Source of the DNA: Pseudoalteromonas caenipelagi
Lineage (GTDB): Bacteria > Pseudomonadota > Gammaproteobacteria > Enterobacterales > Alteromonadaceae
Assembly (NCBI RefSeq): GCF_013140855.1
Contig: NZ_JABBPG010000003.1
Coordinates: 62,001-126,000 of the forward strand
Length of the DNA: 64,000 bases
Reading direction: 5' to 3'
The notes below the pieces were generated by a model that saw only the letters and a list, made by a program, of their open reading frames with translations, was not told the DNA's origin and did not search any database. Shown here piece after piece: positions 18,065-28,726 of the stretch (its first letter is position 1; every line of letters starts with the position of its first letter). The translations under genes and the position numbers were made by a program.

Positions 18065-19633
18065 GTGGCCAAAGGGTTATTTAAATCGGGTATGATTGTC
18101 AGTGCGATGACGATGATTTCACGAGTCATGGGCTTGGTGCGTGATGCTGTTGTAGCAAATTTACTGGGTGCTGGGCTTGCTGCCGATGTATTTTTATTTG
18201 CCAATCGCATTCCTAATTTTTTGCGTCGTTTGTTTGCCGAAGGAGCGTTTGCGCAAGCCTTTGTGCCTGTTCTATCTGAAATTAAAGAAAAGCATGGCGA
18301 TGATGACGTCAGAGTTTTTGTGGCGCAGGCAGCAGGTACTCTAGGGACGATTTTGTTGTTAGTCACATTTGTAGGCGTTGTTGGCTCTCCTATTATCGCA
18401 GCGTTGTTTGGGACGGGGTGGTTTATTGATTGGTGGCAAGGTGGTGAAGACGCAGAAAAATTTGTCTTGGCCAGTGGCTTGCTCAAGCTTACATTCCCTT
18501 ATTTGTTCTTTGTAAGTCTAGTTGCATTAAGTGGTGCTGTATTGAACGTGTACAATCGTTTTGCAGTTGCAGCCTTTACACCGGTTCTTTTGAACGTATC
18601 AATAATTAGCTGTGCAATTTTATTGCACGATTCATTTTCTGTCAGTGCTTATGCTTTAGCTGTGGGGGTTTTTGTTGGGGGTATTGTACAACTCGCTTTT
18701 CAACTCCCATTTTTGTATCGCTTAAAAATGCTTAGAAGACCGCAATTTGCATGGCGATCTCCGCAGGTGACTAAAGTTCGTAAGCTTATGCTACCCGCTA
18801 TGTTTGGCGTTTCAGTAAGCCAAATCAATCTGTTGCTAGATACAGTTATCGCCTCTTTATTGGTGACGGGCTCAATTTCTTGGCTCTATTACTCGGACCG
18901 ATTAATTGAATTTCCACTGGGCTTATTCGGCATAGGGATTGCGACTGTTATTTTACCAGCACTTTCTAAATTACATTCAGGCGATAAGCTTGAAGACTTT
19001 CAGAACACGCTGGATTGGGGGGTGCGGTTTGTCCTGTTTTTAGGCTTTCCAGCGATGATGGGGCTTATCGCTATCAGTCCGTTAATTATTTCGGTATTGT
19101 TTGATCACGGCGCTTTCTCTGACTCGCAAGTGAATCATGCCCAAGCGGTGAGTTATGGCGTTGCGGCTTATAGTGTTGGCTTGGTTAGCTTTATGCTGAT
19201 TAAAGTGTTGGCGCCAGGGTTTTACGCGCGCCAAGATACCAAAACACCGGTGCGTATTGGCATAATGACCATGGTACTCAATATGGTGTTTAATATTGCT
19301 TTGGCACCATTTATAGGTTACATCGGACTTGCTTTAGCAACTTCATTATCAGCCTCATGTAACGCCTATTTGTTGTATCGACAGCTAAACAAAGAAAGTG
19401 TGTATCGCATTTCTAGCTTCACTTTGATGTTTGCTGGCAAGAGTATTTTGGCAGCATTAATTATGTCTGTAAGTGTTTACTACGTAATATCTTTATACAG
19501 CTGGCAGACTTGGCCTTTAGTTGAGCAAATTATCTTACTCAGTGGCTTACTCGTGCAAGCGATGGCAGTGTACTTTAGTGTTATGTTTGCGCTTGGTGTA
19601 AGACTGTCGACTATCAAGGAGCTAAGGCAGTAG
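18065..19633 (+). CDS. murJ: Lipid II flippase MurJ
   Basis: Inner-membrane flippase that moves lipid II outward for peptidoglycan synthesis. 522 residues with about 14 membrane helices. The N-terminus MIVSAMTMISRVMGLVRDAV and the following NLLGAG carry the MviN/MurJ signature, and the FLRRLFAEGAFAQAFVP segment has the conserved Arg residues. GTG at 18065 is the start, preceded by AGGGGAAGAGG. The gene opens the operon with ribF, ileS, lspA, fkpB and ispH. Confidence 0.97.
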   Translation: MAKGLFKSGMIVSAMTMISRVMGLVRDAVVANLLGAGLAADVFLFANRIPNFLRRLFAEGAFAQAFVPVLSEIKEKHGDDDVRVFVAQAAGTLGTILLLVTFVGVVGSPIIAALFGTGWFIDWWQGGEDAEKFVLASGLLKLTFPYLFFVSLVALSGAVLNVYNRFAVAAFTPVLLNVSIISCAILLHDSFSVSAYALAVGVFVGGIVQLAFQLPFLYRLKMLRRPQFAWRSPQVTKVRKLMLPAMFGVSVSQINLLLDTVIASLLVTGSISWLYYSDRLIEFPLGLFGIGIATVILPALSKLHSGDKLEDFQNTLDWGVRFVLFLGFPAMMGLIAISPLIISVLFDHGAFSDSQVNHAQAVSYGVAAYSVGLVSFMLIKVLAPGFYARQDTKTPVRIGIMTMVLNMVFNIALAPFIGYIGLALATSLSASCNAYLLYRQLNKESVYRISSFTLMFAGKSILAALIMSVSVYYVISLYSWQTWPLVEQIILLSGLLVQAMAVYFSVMFALGVRLSTIKELRQ

Positions 19634-19713
19634 CATATCTGATGTTCGCATTTTTGGGGAACTTGGGTATAATCGCTCACTTTCAACCATTGCGGAAATA
19701 AGGCATTGATACT

Positions 19714-20640
19714 ATGCAGCTGATCAGAGGTATTCACAATATTCGAGCGCATCATTTTGGTTGCGTGTTGACTATTGGTAACTTTGACGGTGTGCACCTT
19801 GGCCATGTTGAAGTTCTAAAAGGGCTCAAGCAAGATGCGCAACAGTATGGCTTGCCTAGTACGGTTATGCTTTTTGAGCCACAGCCGCAAGAGTTTTTCG
19901 CTAAGGCTAATGCGCCAGCTAGGTTAACTCGCTTAAGAGATAAGTTGGCTTTGCTGTCTAAGTTGGGCATTGAACGTGTAATCTGTGTGAGTTTTAATGC
20001 TAAATTTGCAGGCCAAGATGCTGAGACTTTCATTAAACACGTGCTTATAGATAAATTAGGTGTAAAAGCGCTAACGGTTGGTGATGACTTTCGTTTTGGT
20101 AAAGGCCGTCAGGGTGATTTTAACATGCTCAAGCGTGTTGGCGATGTTCACAATATGCACGTAAAAAGTACAGCAAGCTTTCGTCGAGATGATCATCGAG
20201 TGAGCAGCACGCTCATAAGACAAGCACTAGCACAAGGTGAGCTTGACAAAGCACACGAAATGCTAGGCCATACTTATGCTATTTCTGGCCGTGTAATTCA
20301 TGGTTGGAAAAAGGGGCGAGAACTCGGTTTTCGCACCGCTAATATCGCGCTAAAACGCCAGGTGAATCCCGTAAAAGGGGTATTTGCTGTAACAGTGACG
20401 CTTGACGATAATCAATACCAAGGTGTTGCTAACGTAGGAAATAAACCTACGCTAAATGGTACAAAAGCTTTGCTTGAAGTACATTTATTTAATTTTAACC
20501 AAGATGTCTATGGACATTTTATGCAAGTGGAGCTGATAAAGAAGCTTCGCGACGAGCAAAAATTCGATACATTGGAACAACTTACAGCGCAAATCGCTCA
20601 AGATGTTGCTGCTGCAAAACAATGTTTTAATTTTAAGTAG
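19714..20640 (+). CDS. ribF: Bifunctional riboflavin kinase / FAD synthetase
   Basis: 308 residues; makes FMN from riboflavin and FAD from FMN. The N-terminal FMN adenylyltransferase domain shows TIGNFDGVHLGH and the DFRFGKGRQGD segment. The C-terminal kinase domain starts at GRVIHGWKKGRELGFRTAN and continues to about 300. Length and order match the family. It lies 80 bases after murJ and 21 bases before ileS. Confidence 0.97.
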   Translation: MQLIRGIHNIRAHHFGCVLTIGNFDGVHLGHVEVLKGLKQDAQQYGLPSTVMLFEPQPQEFFAKANAPARLTRLRDKLALLSKLGIERVICVSFNAKFAGQDAETFIKHVLIDKLGVKALTVGDDFRFGKGRQGDFNMLKRVGDVHNMHVKSTASFRRDDHRVSSTLIRQALAQGELDKAHEMLGHTYAISGRVIHGWKKGRELGFRTANIALKRQVNPVKGVFAVTVTLDDNQYQGVANVGNKPTLNGTKALLEVHLFNFNQDVYGHFMQVELIKKLRDEQKFDTLEQLTAQIAQDVAAAKQCFNFK

Positions 20641-20661
20641 CCGATACGGAAACTAGGATAA

Positions 20662-23487
20662 ATGAGCGACTACAAACATACTTTAAATCTACCGGAAACT
20701 GAGTTTCCAATGCGCGGAAACTTGGCGCAACGCGAACCAAAAATGCTTAATGCTTGGTATGAAAAAGATTTATACGGTCGAATTCGTGACGCGAAAAAGG
20801 GTAAGAAGCCATTTATTTTGCACGATGGTCCTCCATACGCGAACGGTGATATTCACCTTGGTCACTCTGTAAACAAGATCCTAAAAGATATTATTATTAA
20901 GTCTAAAACCTTGTCTGACTTTGATGCGCCTTATGTGCCAGGGTGGGATTGCCATGGTTTGCCTATTGAACTGCAAGTTGAGAAAAAAGTAGGAAAACCT
21001 GGACACAAAGTATCTGCTGCTGAGTTTCGTGAAAAATGCCGTGCTTATGCTGCAAAGCAAGTAGAAGGTCAAAAAACAGACTTCAAACGCTTAGGTGTAT
21101 TGGGTGATTGGGATAAGCCATACTTGACCATGAACTTTGATTTTGAAGCAAATGCAATCCGAGTGCTGGGGCGTATTATCGAAAATGGCCACCTTCACAA
21201 AGGTGCTAAGCCTGTGCATTGGTGTACAGATTGTGGTTCTGCACTTGCTGAGGCGGAAGTTGAGTATCAGGATAAACAATCTCCTGCAATTGATGTGCGC
21301 TTTGACTTTGTTGACCAAGAAGCAGTAGTGAAAGCTTTTGATTTGGCGTCAGGTCATGAAGGTAAAGGGTTAGTAAGTACGGTTATTTGGACAACAACGC
21401 CTTGGACATTACCTGCAAACCGCGCTGTTGCAGTACACGCACGTTTGGAATATGCACTTGTACAAGTAGAAGACGAAGGCAAAGAACAACGTATTATCCT
21501 AGGTTCTGAGCTTGTTAAAGATGCTATGGACCGCTTTGGTTTTAACCACTTCCATGTTCTTGGGTATGTGAAAGGTGAAGCGCTTGAAAACTTACGAGTG
21601 GCACACCCGTTCTTAGAAATGGATGTTCCTGTTATTTTGGGCGACCACGTAACTACTGACTCTGGTACTGGTATTGTGCATACTGCGCCAGGCCACGGTC
21701 CTGAAGATTTCTCTGCAGGTCTTGCATATGGCCTGGAAGTAGCTAATCCAGTAGGTGCAAATGGTGTATTTTTACCTGATACCCCTATTTTTGCAGGCCA
21801 ACATGTATTTAAAGCGAATGCGAGCATAGTTGAGTTACTAGCAGAGAAAGGTGTGCTGATGCACCATCATGCGCTGCAGCACAGCTACCCGCATTGTTGG
21901 CGTCACAAAACGCCAATTATCTTCCGTGCAACACCACAGTGGTTTGTTAGCATGGATCAAGCTAACCTACGTAAAGACTCATTAGCTGAAATTGGCAAAA
22001 CACAGTGGATCCCTGAGTGGGGCGAAAACCGTATAGCTAATATGGTTGAAGGCCGTCCAGATTGGTGTATCTCTCGTCAACGTACATGGGGGGTGCCGAT
22101 TGCGCTATTTGTAGATAAAGACACTGGCGCGCTTCATCCAAATACCAAAGCGCTGATTGAGCAAGTAGCAAAGCTTGTTGAAGAAAAAGGTATTCAAGCA
22201 TGGTATGACTTGGAGCCAGCAACGTTACTTGGTGACGATGCCGAGCAATTTGTAAAAGTACTCGACACGCTCGATGTGTGGTTTGACTCTGGTGTAACAC
22301 ACGCTTGCGTGGTTGATGCTCGCGAAGAGTTAACAGGTCCTGCAGACCTATACCTTGAAGGCTCTGATCAACACCGTGGTTGGTTTATGTCTTCAATGAT
22401 GACATCTGTGGCAATTAATGGCCATGCACCTTATCGCCAAGTGTTAACTCATGGTTTTACTGTAGATGAAAACGGCCGCAAGATGTCAAAGTCTTTAGGT
22501 AACGTGATCTCACCGCAAAACGTGATGAACAAGCTCGGTGCTGACATCTTACGTTTATGGGTAGCTTCTACAGATTACACTGCGGAGATGACCGTTTCAG
22601 ATGAAATCTTTAAACGTGCAGCAGACCGCTACCGTCGTATTCGTAACACCAGCCGCTACTTACTGGCTAACCTAAGTGGTTTTAACCCTGCGACTGATTT
22701 AGTAGCTGTAGAAGATATGGTTGAGCTAGATCGTTGGATTGTGGCTCGTGCTGCTGTGCTACAGGGCGAAATTATCAATGCGTATGACAACTATCAGATG
22801 CTAGTGGTAACACAAAAGCTAATGAACTTCTGTACGGGCGAGTTAGGCTCATTCTATCTTGATGTCATTAAAGACCGTCAGTATACCGCTAAGAGTGATA
22901 GCCACGCACGTCGTTCGTGTCAATCTGCGCTTTACCACATTGCTGAAGCTATGACTCGCTGGATGGCGCCAATCATGAGCTTTACAGCGCAAGAGATCTG
23001 GGAAGTATTACCGGGTGAACGCGGTGAGTTTGTATTTACTGATGTTTGGTATGAAGGCCTTACAGACGCCTCTGAAGGTGCGTTGAGTAACGAATACTGG
23101 CAAAAATTACTAGAAGTTCGTGATGAAGTGAACCGAGTACTTGAAAGTGCACGTAAGGAAGAGTTGATTGGTGCAACACTACAAGCTGAAGTAACTTTAT
23201 ATACTGGCGGTGATCTAGCCGAGTCTCTACAGAAAATCGGTGATGAACTGCGTTTTGTACTGCTTACTTCAAAAGCGGTTGTTGAAGTTGTCAATGCTAA
23301 ACCTGAAGGCGCGATTTCGACTGAAATTGACGGCTTATACATTGCAATTAAAGCGACACAAGCGGCTAAATGTGAGCGCTGTTGGCACTATTGTGATGAT
23401 GTAGGACAACATGAAGAACATGCCGACTTGTGTGGACGTTGTGTAAGCAATGTTGATGGTGAAGGCGAAGAGCGTCAGTTCGCATAG
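20662..23487 (+). CDS. ileS: Isoleucyl-tRNA synthetase
   Basis: A class I synthetase of 941 residues, the usual length. The HIGH motif is HLGH at 65-68 and the KMSKS motif is at 607-611. The ATP-site region [12 protein letters not shown] and the editing domain (about 200-400, [18 protein letters not shown]) are intact. The C-terminal zinc finger has CERC and CGRC. It is followed nine bases later by lspA. Confidence 0.98.
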   Translation: MSDYKHTLNLPETEFPMRGNLAQREPKMLNAWYEKDLYGRIRDAKKGKKPFILHDGPPYANGDIHLGHSVNKILKDIIIKSKTLSDFDAPYVPGWDCHGLPIELQVEKKVGKPGHKVSAAEFREKCRAYAAKQVEGQKTDFKRLGVLGDWDKPYLTMNFDFEANAIRVLGRIIENGHLHKGAKPVHWCTDCGSALAEAEVEYQDKQSPAIDVRFDFVDQEAVVKAFDLASGHEGKGLVSTVIWTTTPWTLPANRAVAVHARLEYALVQVEDEGKEQRIILGSELVKDAMDRFGFNHFHVLGYVKGEALENLRVAHPFLEMDVPVILGDHVTTDSGTGIVHTAPGHGPEDFSAGLAYGLEVANPVGANGVFLPDTPIFAGQHVFKANASIVELLAEKGVLMHHHALQHSYPHCWRHKTPIIFRATPQWFVSMDQANLRKDSLAEIGKTQWIPEWGENRIANMVEGRPDWCISRQRTWGVPIALFVDKDTGALHPNTKALIEQVAKLVEEKGIQAWYDLEPATLLGDDAEQFVKVLDTLDVWFDSGVTHACVVDAREELTGPADLYLEGSDQHRGWFMSSMMTSVAINGHAPYRQVLTHGFTVDENGRKMSKSLGNVISPQNVMNKLGADILRLWVASTDYTAEMTVSDEIFKRAADRYRRIRNTSRYLLANLSGFNPATDLVAVEDMVELDRWIVARAAVLQGEIINAYDNYQMLVVTQKLMNFCTGELGSFYLDVIKDRQYTAKSDSHARRSCQSALYHIAEAMTRWMAPIMSFTAQEIWEVLPGERGEFVFTDVWYEGLTDASEGALSNEYWQKLLEVRDEVNRVLESARKEELIGATLQAEVTLYTGGDLAESLQKIGDELRFVLLTSKAVVEVVNAKPEGAISTEIDGLYIAIKATQAAKCERCWHYCDDVGQHEEHADLCGRCVSNVDGEGEERQFA

Positions 23488-23496
23488 GAGCAATAC

Positions 23497-23997
23497 GTGA
23501 CTAACACAACTCAAAAAAGTGGTTTAGTCTGGTTATGGCTGAGTCTACTGCTGTTTGCAGTAGACTACGTAACCAAAGCGGTCGTAGTTGCAAACATGGA
23601 GCTCTATGAGTCAATTGAGATACTGCCATTTTTTAACTTTACCTACATGCATAACTACGGTGCGGCATTTAGTTTTTTAAGTGAAGCTGGTGGCTGGCAA
23701 CGCTGGTTTTTAAGTCTGATAGCAGTTTCTATTAGCGCGCTTTTACTATATTGGTTAAAAAAACTGTCGGCAAGTAGCTGGGTGTTGTGTAGCGCTTACT
23801 CTATGGTGTTAGCAGGGGCACTTGGTAATCTGGTCGATAGGTTGCTCCATGGTTATGTCATCGATTTCTTGCACTTCTACTACCAAAATTGGCATTACCC
23901 CGCATTTAATGTGGCAGATATGGCCATCGTTGGTGGCGCAGGTTTGTTAATTTTTGATGCCTTTAAGGGCGATAAAGCGCAGGAGAAAAAAGCATGA
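23497..23997 (+). CDS. lspA: Lipoprotein signal peptidase (signal peptidase II)
   Basis: 166-residue inner-membrane aspartyl protease that cleaves lipoprotein signal peptides. Four membrane helices. Catalytic aspartates lie in GALGNLVDR and in FNVADMAI, and the NYGAAFSF motif is also conserved. GTG start at 23497 after GGAG. Its last four bases overlap the ATG of fkpB. Confidence 0.97.
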   Translation: MTNTTQKSGLVWLWLSLLLFAVDYVTKAVVVANMELYESIEILPFFNFTYMHNYGAAFSFLSEAGGWQRWFLSLIAVSISALLLYWLKKLSASSWVLCSAYSMVLAGALGNLVDRLLHGYVIDFLHFYYQNWHYPAFNVADMAIVGGAGLLIFDAFKGDKAQEKKA

Positions 23998-24434
23998 GTG
24001 AGCAAGTGATTGGTCCACAATCTGAAGTCGTGTTTCACTTTTCAATTAAATTGGAAGATGGCTCTGCCGCAGACTCAACCAAAGTCCATAATAAACCTGC
24101 TAAGTTGTTTATGGGTGATGGCAGCCTGACAGAAAACTTTGAAAAGTGCTTGTTGGGGCTTAAAGCAGGCCAAAGCAAATCGTTTGATTTACAGCCTGAA
24201 GATGCGTTTGGTCAACCTAATCCAGACAACATCTATTATTTAGACCGCAGCAAGTTTGGTACTGATGCGCCTGCTAAAGTGGGCAATATTATTGCTTTTA
24301 CACAGCCTGATGGTACAGAGCTTCCAGGGCTTATCCGTGAAGTAGCTGGTGATTCTGTGACCGTAGACTTTAATCACCCTTTAGCTGGTCAGCCGGTTAC
24401 CTTTGAAGTTGAAATTCTAGAGGTTAAGAACTGA
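23994..24434 (+). CDS. fkpB: FKBP-type peptidyl-prolyl isomerase, SlpA-like
   Basis: 146 residues; a cytoplasmic isomerase/chaperone with an FKBP fold and a SlyD/SlpA-type flap. Visible are [18 protein letters not shown], the [22 protein letters not shown] segment (shown here in short form [10 protein letters not shown]), and PEDAFGQ. It lacks a His-rich metal tail, which separates it from SlyD. ATGA overlap with lspA and a one-base overlap with ispH indicate translational coupling in one operon. Confidence 0.94.
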   Translation: MSEQVIGPQSEVVFHFSIKLEDGSAADSTKVHNKPAKLFMGDGSLTENFEKCLLGLKAGQSKSFDLQPEDAFGQPNPDNIYYLDRSKFGTDAPAKVGNIIAFTQPDGTELPGLIREVAGDSVTVDFNHPLAGQPVTFEVEILEVKN

Positions 24435-25363
24435 TGGATATTTTGCTAGCAAACCCAAGAGGTTTTTGTGCTGGTGTTGACCGTGCTATTAGCATTGTTG
24501 AACGAGCCTTAGATATATTTGAAAAGCCTATTTATGTTCGCCATGAAGTTGTACATAACAAATATGTGGTAGATGGTTTGCGCAAACGCGGTGCGGTGTT
24601 TGTAGAAGAGCTGCATCAAGTGCCTGACGATAGCATTGTTATTTTCAGTGCTCATGGTGTATCTCAGCAAGTACGTCAAGAGGCTAAGCGCCGTGAACTG
24701 AAAGTATTTGATGCAACATGCCCGTTAGTGACTAAAGTACATATGGAAGTCACTCGTGCTAGCCGCAAAGGGACTGAGTGTGTATTAATTGGTCACCATG
24801 GTCATCCAGAAGTAGAAGGTACAATGGGGCAGTACGATAATCCCAATGGTGGAATCTACCTGGTTGAAACCCCTGAAGATGTTGCTAATTTACAGGTGAA
24901 GAACGCCGAAAACCTATTTTACTGTAGCCAAACTACATTATCGGTTGATGATACCGCTGATGTGATTGATGCGTTACGTGCTAAATTTCCGCATATTCAT
25001 GGTCCTCGTAAAGATGATATTTGCTATGCAACACAAAATCGCCAAGATGCGGTACGAGACTTGGCTGATAAGGTCGATGTGTTATTGGTTGTTGGCGCAA
25101 AAAATAGCTCAAACTCAAATCGTTTGAGAGAGCTTGCAGATAAAATGGGAACTAAGGCCTACCTCATTGATGATGCACAAAGTGTTGATGCTCAATGGTT
25201 TAGTGATGTTAACTCGGTTGGTGTGACCGCAGGAGCATCTGCACCTGAGGTTCTTGTTCAACAAGTTATCAGTAAACTCAAAGAGTTAGGCGGCAAAACT
25301 GTGACTGAAAATCCAGGTGAAGAAGAAAATGTGGTCTTCGCTGTACCTGTAGAGCTTAGATAA
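24434..25363 (+). CDS. ispH: 4-hydroxy-3-methylbut-2-enyl diphosphate reductase
   Basis: Last enzyme of the MEP isoprenoid pathway, an iron-sulphur protein of 309 residues making IPP and DMAPP. The three cluster cysteines are visible in [23 protein letters not shown] and [10 protein letters not shown]. The substrate motif [14 protein letters not shown] is intact. It follows fkpB with a one-base overlap and ends 18 bases before the kinase gene, so the operon may read on. Confidence 0.98.
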   Translation: MDILLANPRGFCAGVDRAISIVERALDIFEKPIYVRHEVVHNKYVVDGLRKRGAVFVEELHQVPDDSIVIFSAHGVSQQVRQEAKRRELKVFDATCPLVTKVHMEVTRASRKGTECVLIGHHGHPEVEGTMGQYDNPNGGIYLVETPEDVANLQVKNAENLFYCSQTTLSVDDTADVIDALRAKFPHIHGPRKDDICYATQNRQDAVRDLADKVDVLLVVGAKNSSNSNRLRELADKMGTKAYLIDDAQSVDAQWFSDVNSVGVTAGASAPEVLVQQVISKLKELGGKTVTENPGEEENVVFAVPVELR

Positions 25364-25381
25364 GCCTATTGGCGGCTTAAT

Positions 25382-26407
25382 ATGTTTAAGTCGAGTGATT
25401 TAACATCTCAGCTGCTTCCTACCATCATTACGCCTAGAGGTGTACTGGCTATGCTTGTCACCTCTCAAATTCTTGCCTTTGTATTAGCTTTTGCGCCAAT
25501 GAGCTTTGAAAATGTTTGGGTTCGCCTAGGTATGTTTAGCTTATTCATTCATATTGTGAGCGCAGTCGGCTTTAGTACACTTTATTTATTCAGAACATAC
25601 TGGTGCCAATATGGTCAGTATCAGCAAATCATCTTAATCGTTGCTATCTTTGCAGTGATCACAGGTATGCTCAGCGTAATTATTATTTTTTTATTCCCCG
25701 AGCAAGAGCCACAGTTTGATTGGTCATTTTTATTCAAGAATATGACAATTTGCTTATTTGTGTCGTTATTGTTTATTCACACCATGACGATTTTTTTAGA
25801 TAAACTCCAAACTGTCGAGACATTGTCAAAAGTGGAGCTTGAAGCGCTCAGCGCTCGAATTCGACCGCACTTTTTGTACAATAGCTTAAATACTGTTGCA
25901 GAGCTTACTCAACTAGACGCGGATGCAGCCGAGCAAGCGGTGATTACCTTAGCTCAGTTATGCAAAGCAACAATGAATGTACAGCAGCTCAATTCATTAG
26001 CCAATGAACTGCAGTTAGCGAGGCGATATCTAGAACTTGAACGGTGGCGATTTGCCGAGCGCTTGGAAGTTAATTGGCAGATACCAGAAGCTATTATTGA
26101 TGTTCAACTGCCTGTTTTAACGATACAACCTTTACTTGAAAATGCGATAGTTCACGGTGTTGAAGGTCATTCAGGCGCGACGCAAATAAATATCCAATTG
26201 ACGCAAAGTGACGCACTCATTGAACTTGAGATAAGCAACAGCTATATACCTTCTGAGACATGCGACCAGCAAGGGAATGGTTTGGCACTGGAAAATATCC
26301 GGGCTCGGTTAGCGCTACACTTTAGTGGCAAAGCAATTTTACATACTCAGATTACTGATAATCGCTTTATTGCCTGCTTGAAGCTAGTGCTCAGAGGTGC
26401 TGCATGA
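25382..26407 (+). CDS. LytS/FimS-type membrane sensor histidine kinase
   Basis: A 341-residue sensor kinase. Four hydrophobic segments lie in the first 145 residues. The His-kinase domain has the phospho-acceptor H163 in RIRPHFLYNSLN, the ATP-site N box LLENAIVHGVEG and the glycine box GNGLALENIRARL. This is the HPK8-type architecture of LytS, YehU and Pseudomonas FimS/AlgZ. Its stop overlaps the start of the LytTR regulator by four bases, so the pair is coupled. It lies just before pilV; in P. aeruginosa FimS/AlgR drives the fimU-pilVWXY1Y2E operon, so a pilus role is likely. Stimulus unknown. Confidence 0.92.
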   Translation: MFKSSDLTSQLLPTIITPRGVLAMLVTSQILAFVLAFAPMSFENVWVRLGMFSLFIHIVSAVGFSTLYLFRTYWCQYGQYQQIILIVAIFAVITGMLSVIIIFLFPEQEPQFDWSFLFKNMTICLFVSLLFIHTMTIFLDKLQTVETLSKVELEALSARIRPHFLYNSLNTVAELTQLDADAAEQAVITLAQLCKATMNVQQLNSLANELQLARRYLELERWRFAERLEVNWQIPEAIIDVQLPVLTIQPLLENAIVHGVEGHSGATQINIQLTQSDALIELEISNSYIPSETCDQQGNGLALENIRARLALHFSGKAILHTQITDNRFIACLKLVLRGAA

Positions 26408-27066
26408 GATATATGGTTGTTGATGATGAGCCGCTTGCCCGTGTCCGGCTCAAAAGGTTACTCACCTTGTTACCAGAGTTTGACTGTATTGCAGATACGG
26501 GAAAACCAGATGAAGTGATGGCATTAATTGCGCAGCATCAGCCTCAATTGATATTTTTGGATATCAGTATGCCCGGAATAACTGGACTAGAATTGGCAAA
26601 GAAAATTAACTCTTTGCCTGTCGTACCCAAGATTGTTTTTGTGAGTGCGCATCCACAATATGCATTGGATGCTTTTGCTGTATTTGCCAGCGGTTACTTG
26701 GTAAAACCAGTAGAGCAAAGCGAATTACAACGGTTGTTACACCACTTATTTCCACCCCAAATTCAATATACTCTGGGCAATCAGACTCGCTGGGTTGAGG
26801 TGAGTGACGTACTTGTCGCACGAGCGGACGATAAATATACGCAACTCTATTTTCGAGCAGGACAGGCCATCATAGAGACCAGTCTTAAGCAACTATCAGA
26901 GCTTTATCCAGAGCACTTTTTGCAAGTGCATCGAAATACATTGGTGAAGCGCAGTGCGATGAAGGCATTGGTCAGCAATGAATTTGGCTACTTTGTATCC
27001 ATTGAGGGATATCCTGAGCAAATAGCTGTGAGCCGCCGTGCAGCAAAGGCGATAAAATCCTCGTAA
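26404..27066 (+). CDS. LytTR-family response regulator, AlgR-like
   Basis: 220 residues. The receiver domain is at about 1-120 with D7-D8 and phospho-acceptor D53 (LIFLDISMPG). The LytTR DNA-binding domain is at about 125-218, with DVLVARADDKYTQLYF and HRNTLVKRSAM typical. It overlaps the sensor kinase by four bases. A site fitting the LytTR consensus lies three bases after its own stop codon and before pilV (27070-27098). It is the probable partner of the kinase and the likely activator of the minor pilin operon. Confidence 0.92.
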   Translation: MRYMVVDDEPLARVRLKRLLTLLPEFDCIADTGKPDEVMALIAQHQPQLIFLDISMPGITGLELAKKINSLPVVPKIVFVSAHPQYALDAFAVFASGYLVKPVEQSELQRLLHHLFPPQIQYTLGNQTRWVEVSDVLVARADDKYTQLYFRAGQAIIETSLKQLSELYPEHFLQVHRNTLVKRSAMKALVSNEFGYFVSIEGYPEQIAVSRRAAKAIKSS

Positions 27067-27069
27067 TTG

Positions 27070-27098
27070 ACCGTTTATCGGCAATATTTACCACTGAT
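27070..27098 (+). promoter_or_regulatory. Candidate LytTR/AlgR-like binding sites upstream of pilV
   Basis: ACCGTTTAT (27070-27078) fits every position of the LytTR consensus [TA][AC][CA]GTTN[AG][TG]; with the following C it matches AlgR ACCGTTCGTC at 8 of 10. A weaker copy ACCACTGAT (27090-27098) lies 20 bases on in direct orientation, near the spacing known for LytTR half-sites. It is about 100 bases before pilV. The sequence match is seen; binding is inferred. Confidence 0.45.
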
Positions 27099-27169
27099 GG
27101 GTAAATGACCTTGTGTATTTCCTACTATTTTGTACGCTAAGTTTATATAGCTTTATCTGTAGGTAATAC

Positions 27170-27727
27170 ATGCCAATGAAAGTCACCAATAACCTAGGCT
27201 TCACACTCATTGAAGTATTGATAGCGTTTATGGTACTTAGTTTTGGATTGCTCGGTGCCGTGGCTTTACAAGCTAAGGCTAAGCAAGCGAGCTTTGATGC
27301 GATGCAGCGTGCTGCAGCAATTGCCCTTGCCAACGACATTATTCAACGACTTCGAGTAAATGACACGCAAGCAATCAGTGCTAACTACAAAGTAGTGTTT
27401 AATAGTAAAACCGCCTTAAACCCCGTTAGCCGTTGCTTTAGCGACCAGTGTAACGCCGCTGCGATTGCGGCAACGGATATTGAACACTGGCGTCAAGCTA
27501 TACGTGCGCGGGAAAACACCGGAACACTGGACAATACAACGGTATGTATTACTCCTACCGTTGTAGGAGGCACCCGCAATCGAGGTTTTAATGTTGAAGT
27601 TGTGGTTGCGTGGCAAGGTAGACAAGCAATGAAAGCAAGTGAGGATAATCTAACGATAAACTGTGGTATCAAAAATGATAAGCGTCGTTTAGTGGTGCTC
27701 AATAGCTACATTCTTTTGAGGGCCTAA
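27170..27727 (+). CDS. pilV: Type IV pilus minor pilin PilV
   Basis: 185 residues. The prepilin leader ends at G with the cleavage motif G/FTLIEVLIAF; the Glu at position 5 after cleavage is present and is followed by the hydrophobic pilin helix. PilV-family pilins help prime pilus assembly and bind PilY1. It is the first gene of the pilV-W-X-Y1-E operon, four bases before pilW. The leader peptidase is PilD, encoded elsewhere. Confidence 0.92.
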   Translation: MPMKVTNNLGFTLIEVLIAFMVLSFGLLGAVALQAKAKQASFDAMQRAAAIALANDIIQRLRVNDTQAISANYKVVFNSKTALNPVSRCFSDQCNAAAIAATDIEHWRQAIRARENTGTLDNTTVCITPTVVGGTRNRGFNVEVVVAWQGRQAMKASEDNLTINCGIKNDKRRLVVLNSYILLRA

Positions 27728-27730
27728 TAT

Positions 27731-28726
27731 ATGTTTAATAAAGGCTTTTCTATCGTTGAGTTACTTATTGCGCTGTTTATAGGCGTGCTCATACTAGGTG
27801 GTGTAGGGGCGACTTATGTCAGTATGAAAGTCACCACCCGAGATACGATGGTTATTGGTGAAATGCAAGAAACAGGGCGGCTGGCCTTAGATATTTTGAA
27901 ACGTGACATTGAGCAAGTGGGTTTTTGGGGGACTTTTTACGAGGAAGGGTTTAGCGAAACAAATGTAACGATGGCAGATGGTATTGCAAATCCAAGAGGA
28001 GATTGCTTTGGCGGCATTAATAATGGCAGTTTCCCAAGTATCGACCCTACTAATTTTCGCTCGGTTTTTGCTACGCTAGCCACCAGCAGCGATGTGCTTA
28101 ACTGTATATCAAATGCTAAGAAGAACACCGATGTAGTGCAATTTAAGTTTTTAGAAGGCAAACAGCTGGCAAAGAGCAGCGATATGGCTAGCAATCGTTA
28201 TTATTTTATTGCCGATCAAGAGCAAGCTATTTTTACGTCAGGGGTGCAAAAGACAGCCTTACCTACGATTAACTCGACACTTTGGCCCTACAGTCATCAT
28301 GTTTACTACGTGACTGAACAAGAGGTCACCATTAGAGATCAGAAGCTTATGATCCCCGTGTTATCACGCAAACGTTTGACTGTTGATGGAGGAATGCGTG
28401 TTGAGGTGGTTATGGAAGGTGTAGAGGACATTCGTTTTGTGTTTGGTTTAGACACCGATGCGGATTATCGTGTAGATAGCTATCGCAGTACAGAAGATAT
28501 GAAAGCATCTGATTGGGAGCGATTAAATGGCATTTTAACTGTGCAAATTTTTGTTTTGGTTCGCGCCTTAGAACCTGATCCAGACTTATCGTTAAAAAAT
28601 CGTACTTACACCCTAGGCTCAGATCCTGACAAACGTGTGCATAACGTAACCGATAATTTTCGTCGCACGGTGTTTTCGACCACAGTGAGGCTAAACAACA
28701 TGGGAACAATCGCATGGCGTCTATAA
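27731..28726 (+). CDS. pilW: Type IV pilus minor pilin PilW
   Basis: 331 residues, a large minor pilin. The processing motif is KG/FSIVELLIALF with Glu at position 5. The C-terminal PilW domain follows, with several Cys in the region around residues 96-137. PilW, PilV and PilX form the priming complex with PilY1. Overlaps pilX by 13 bases. Confidence 0.9.
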   Translation: MFNKGFSIVELLIALFIGVLILGGVGATYVSMKVTTRDTMVIGEMQETGRLALDILKRDIEQVGFWGTFYEEGFSETNVTMADGIANPRGDCFGGINNGSFPSIDPTNFRSVFATLATSSDVLNCISNAKKNTDVVQFKFLEGKQLAKSSDMASNRYYFIADQEQAIFTSGVQKTALPTINSTLWPYSHHVYYVTEQEVTIRDQKLMIPVLSRKRLTVDGGMRVEVVMEGVEDIRFVFGLDTDADYRVDSYRSTEDMKASDWERLNGILTVQIFVLVRALEPDPDLSLKNRTYTLGSDPDKRVHNVTDNFRRTVFSTTVRLNNMGTIAWRL

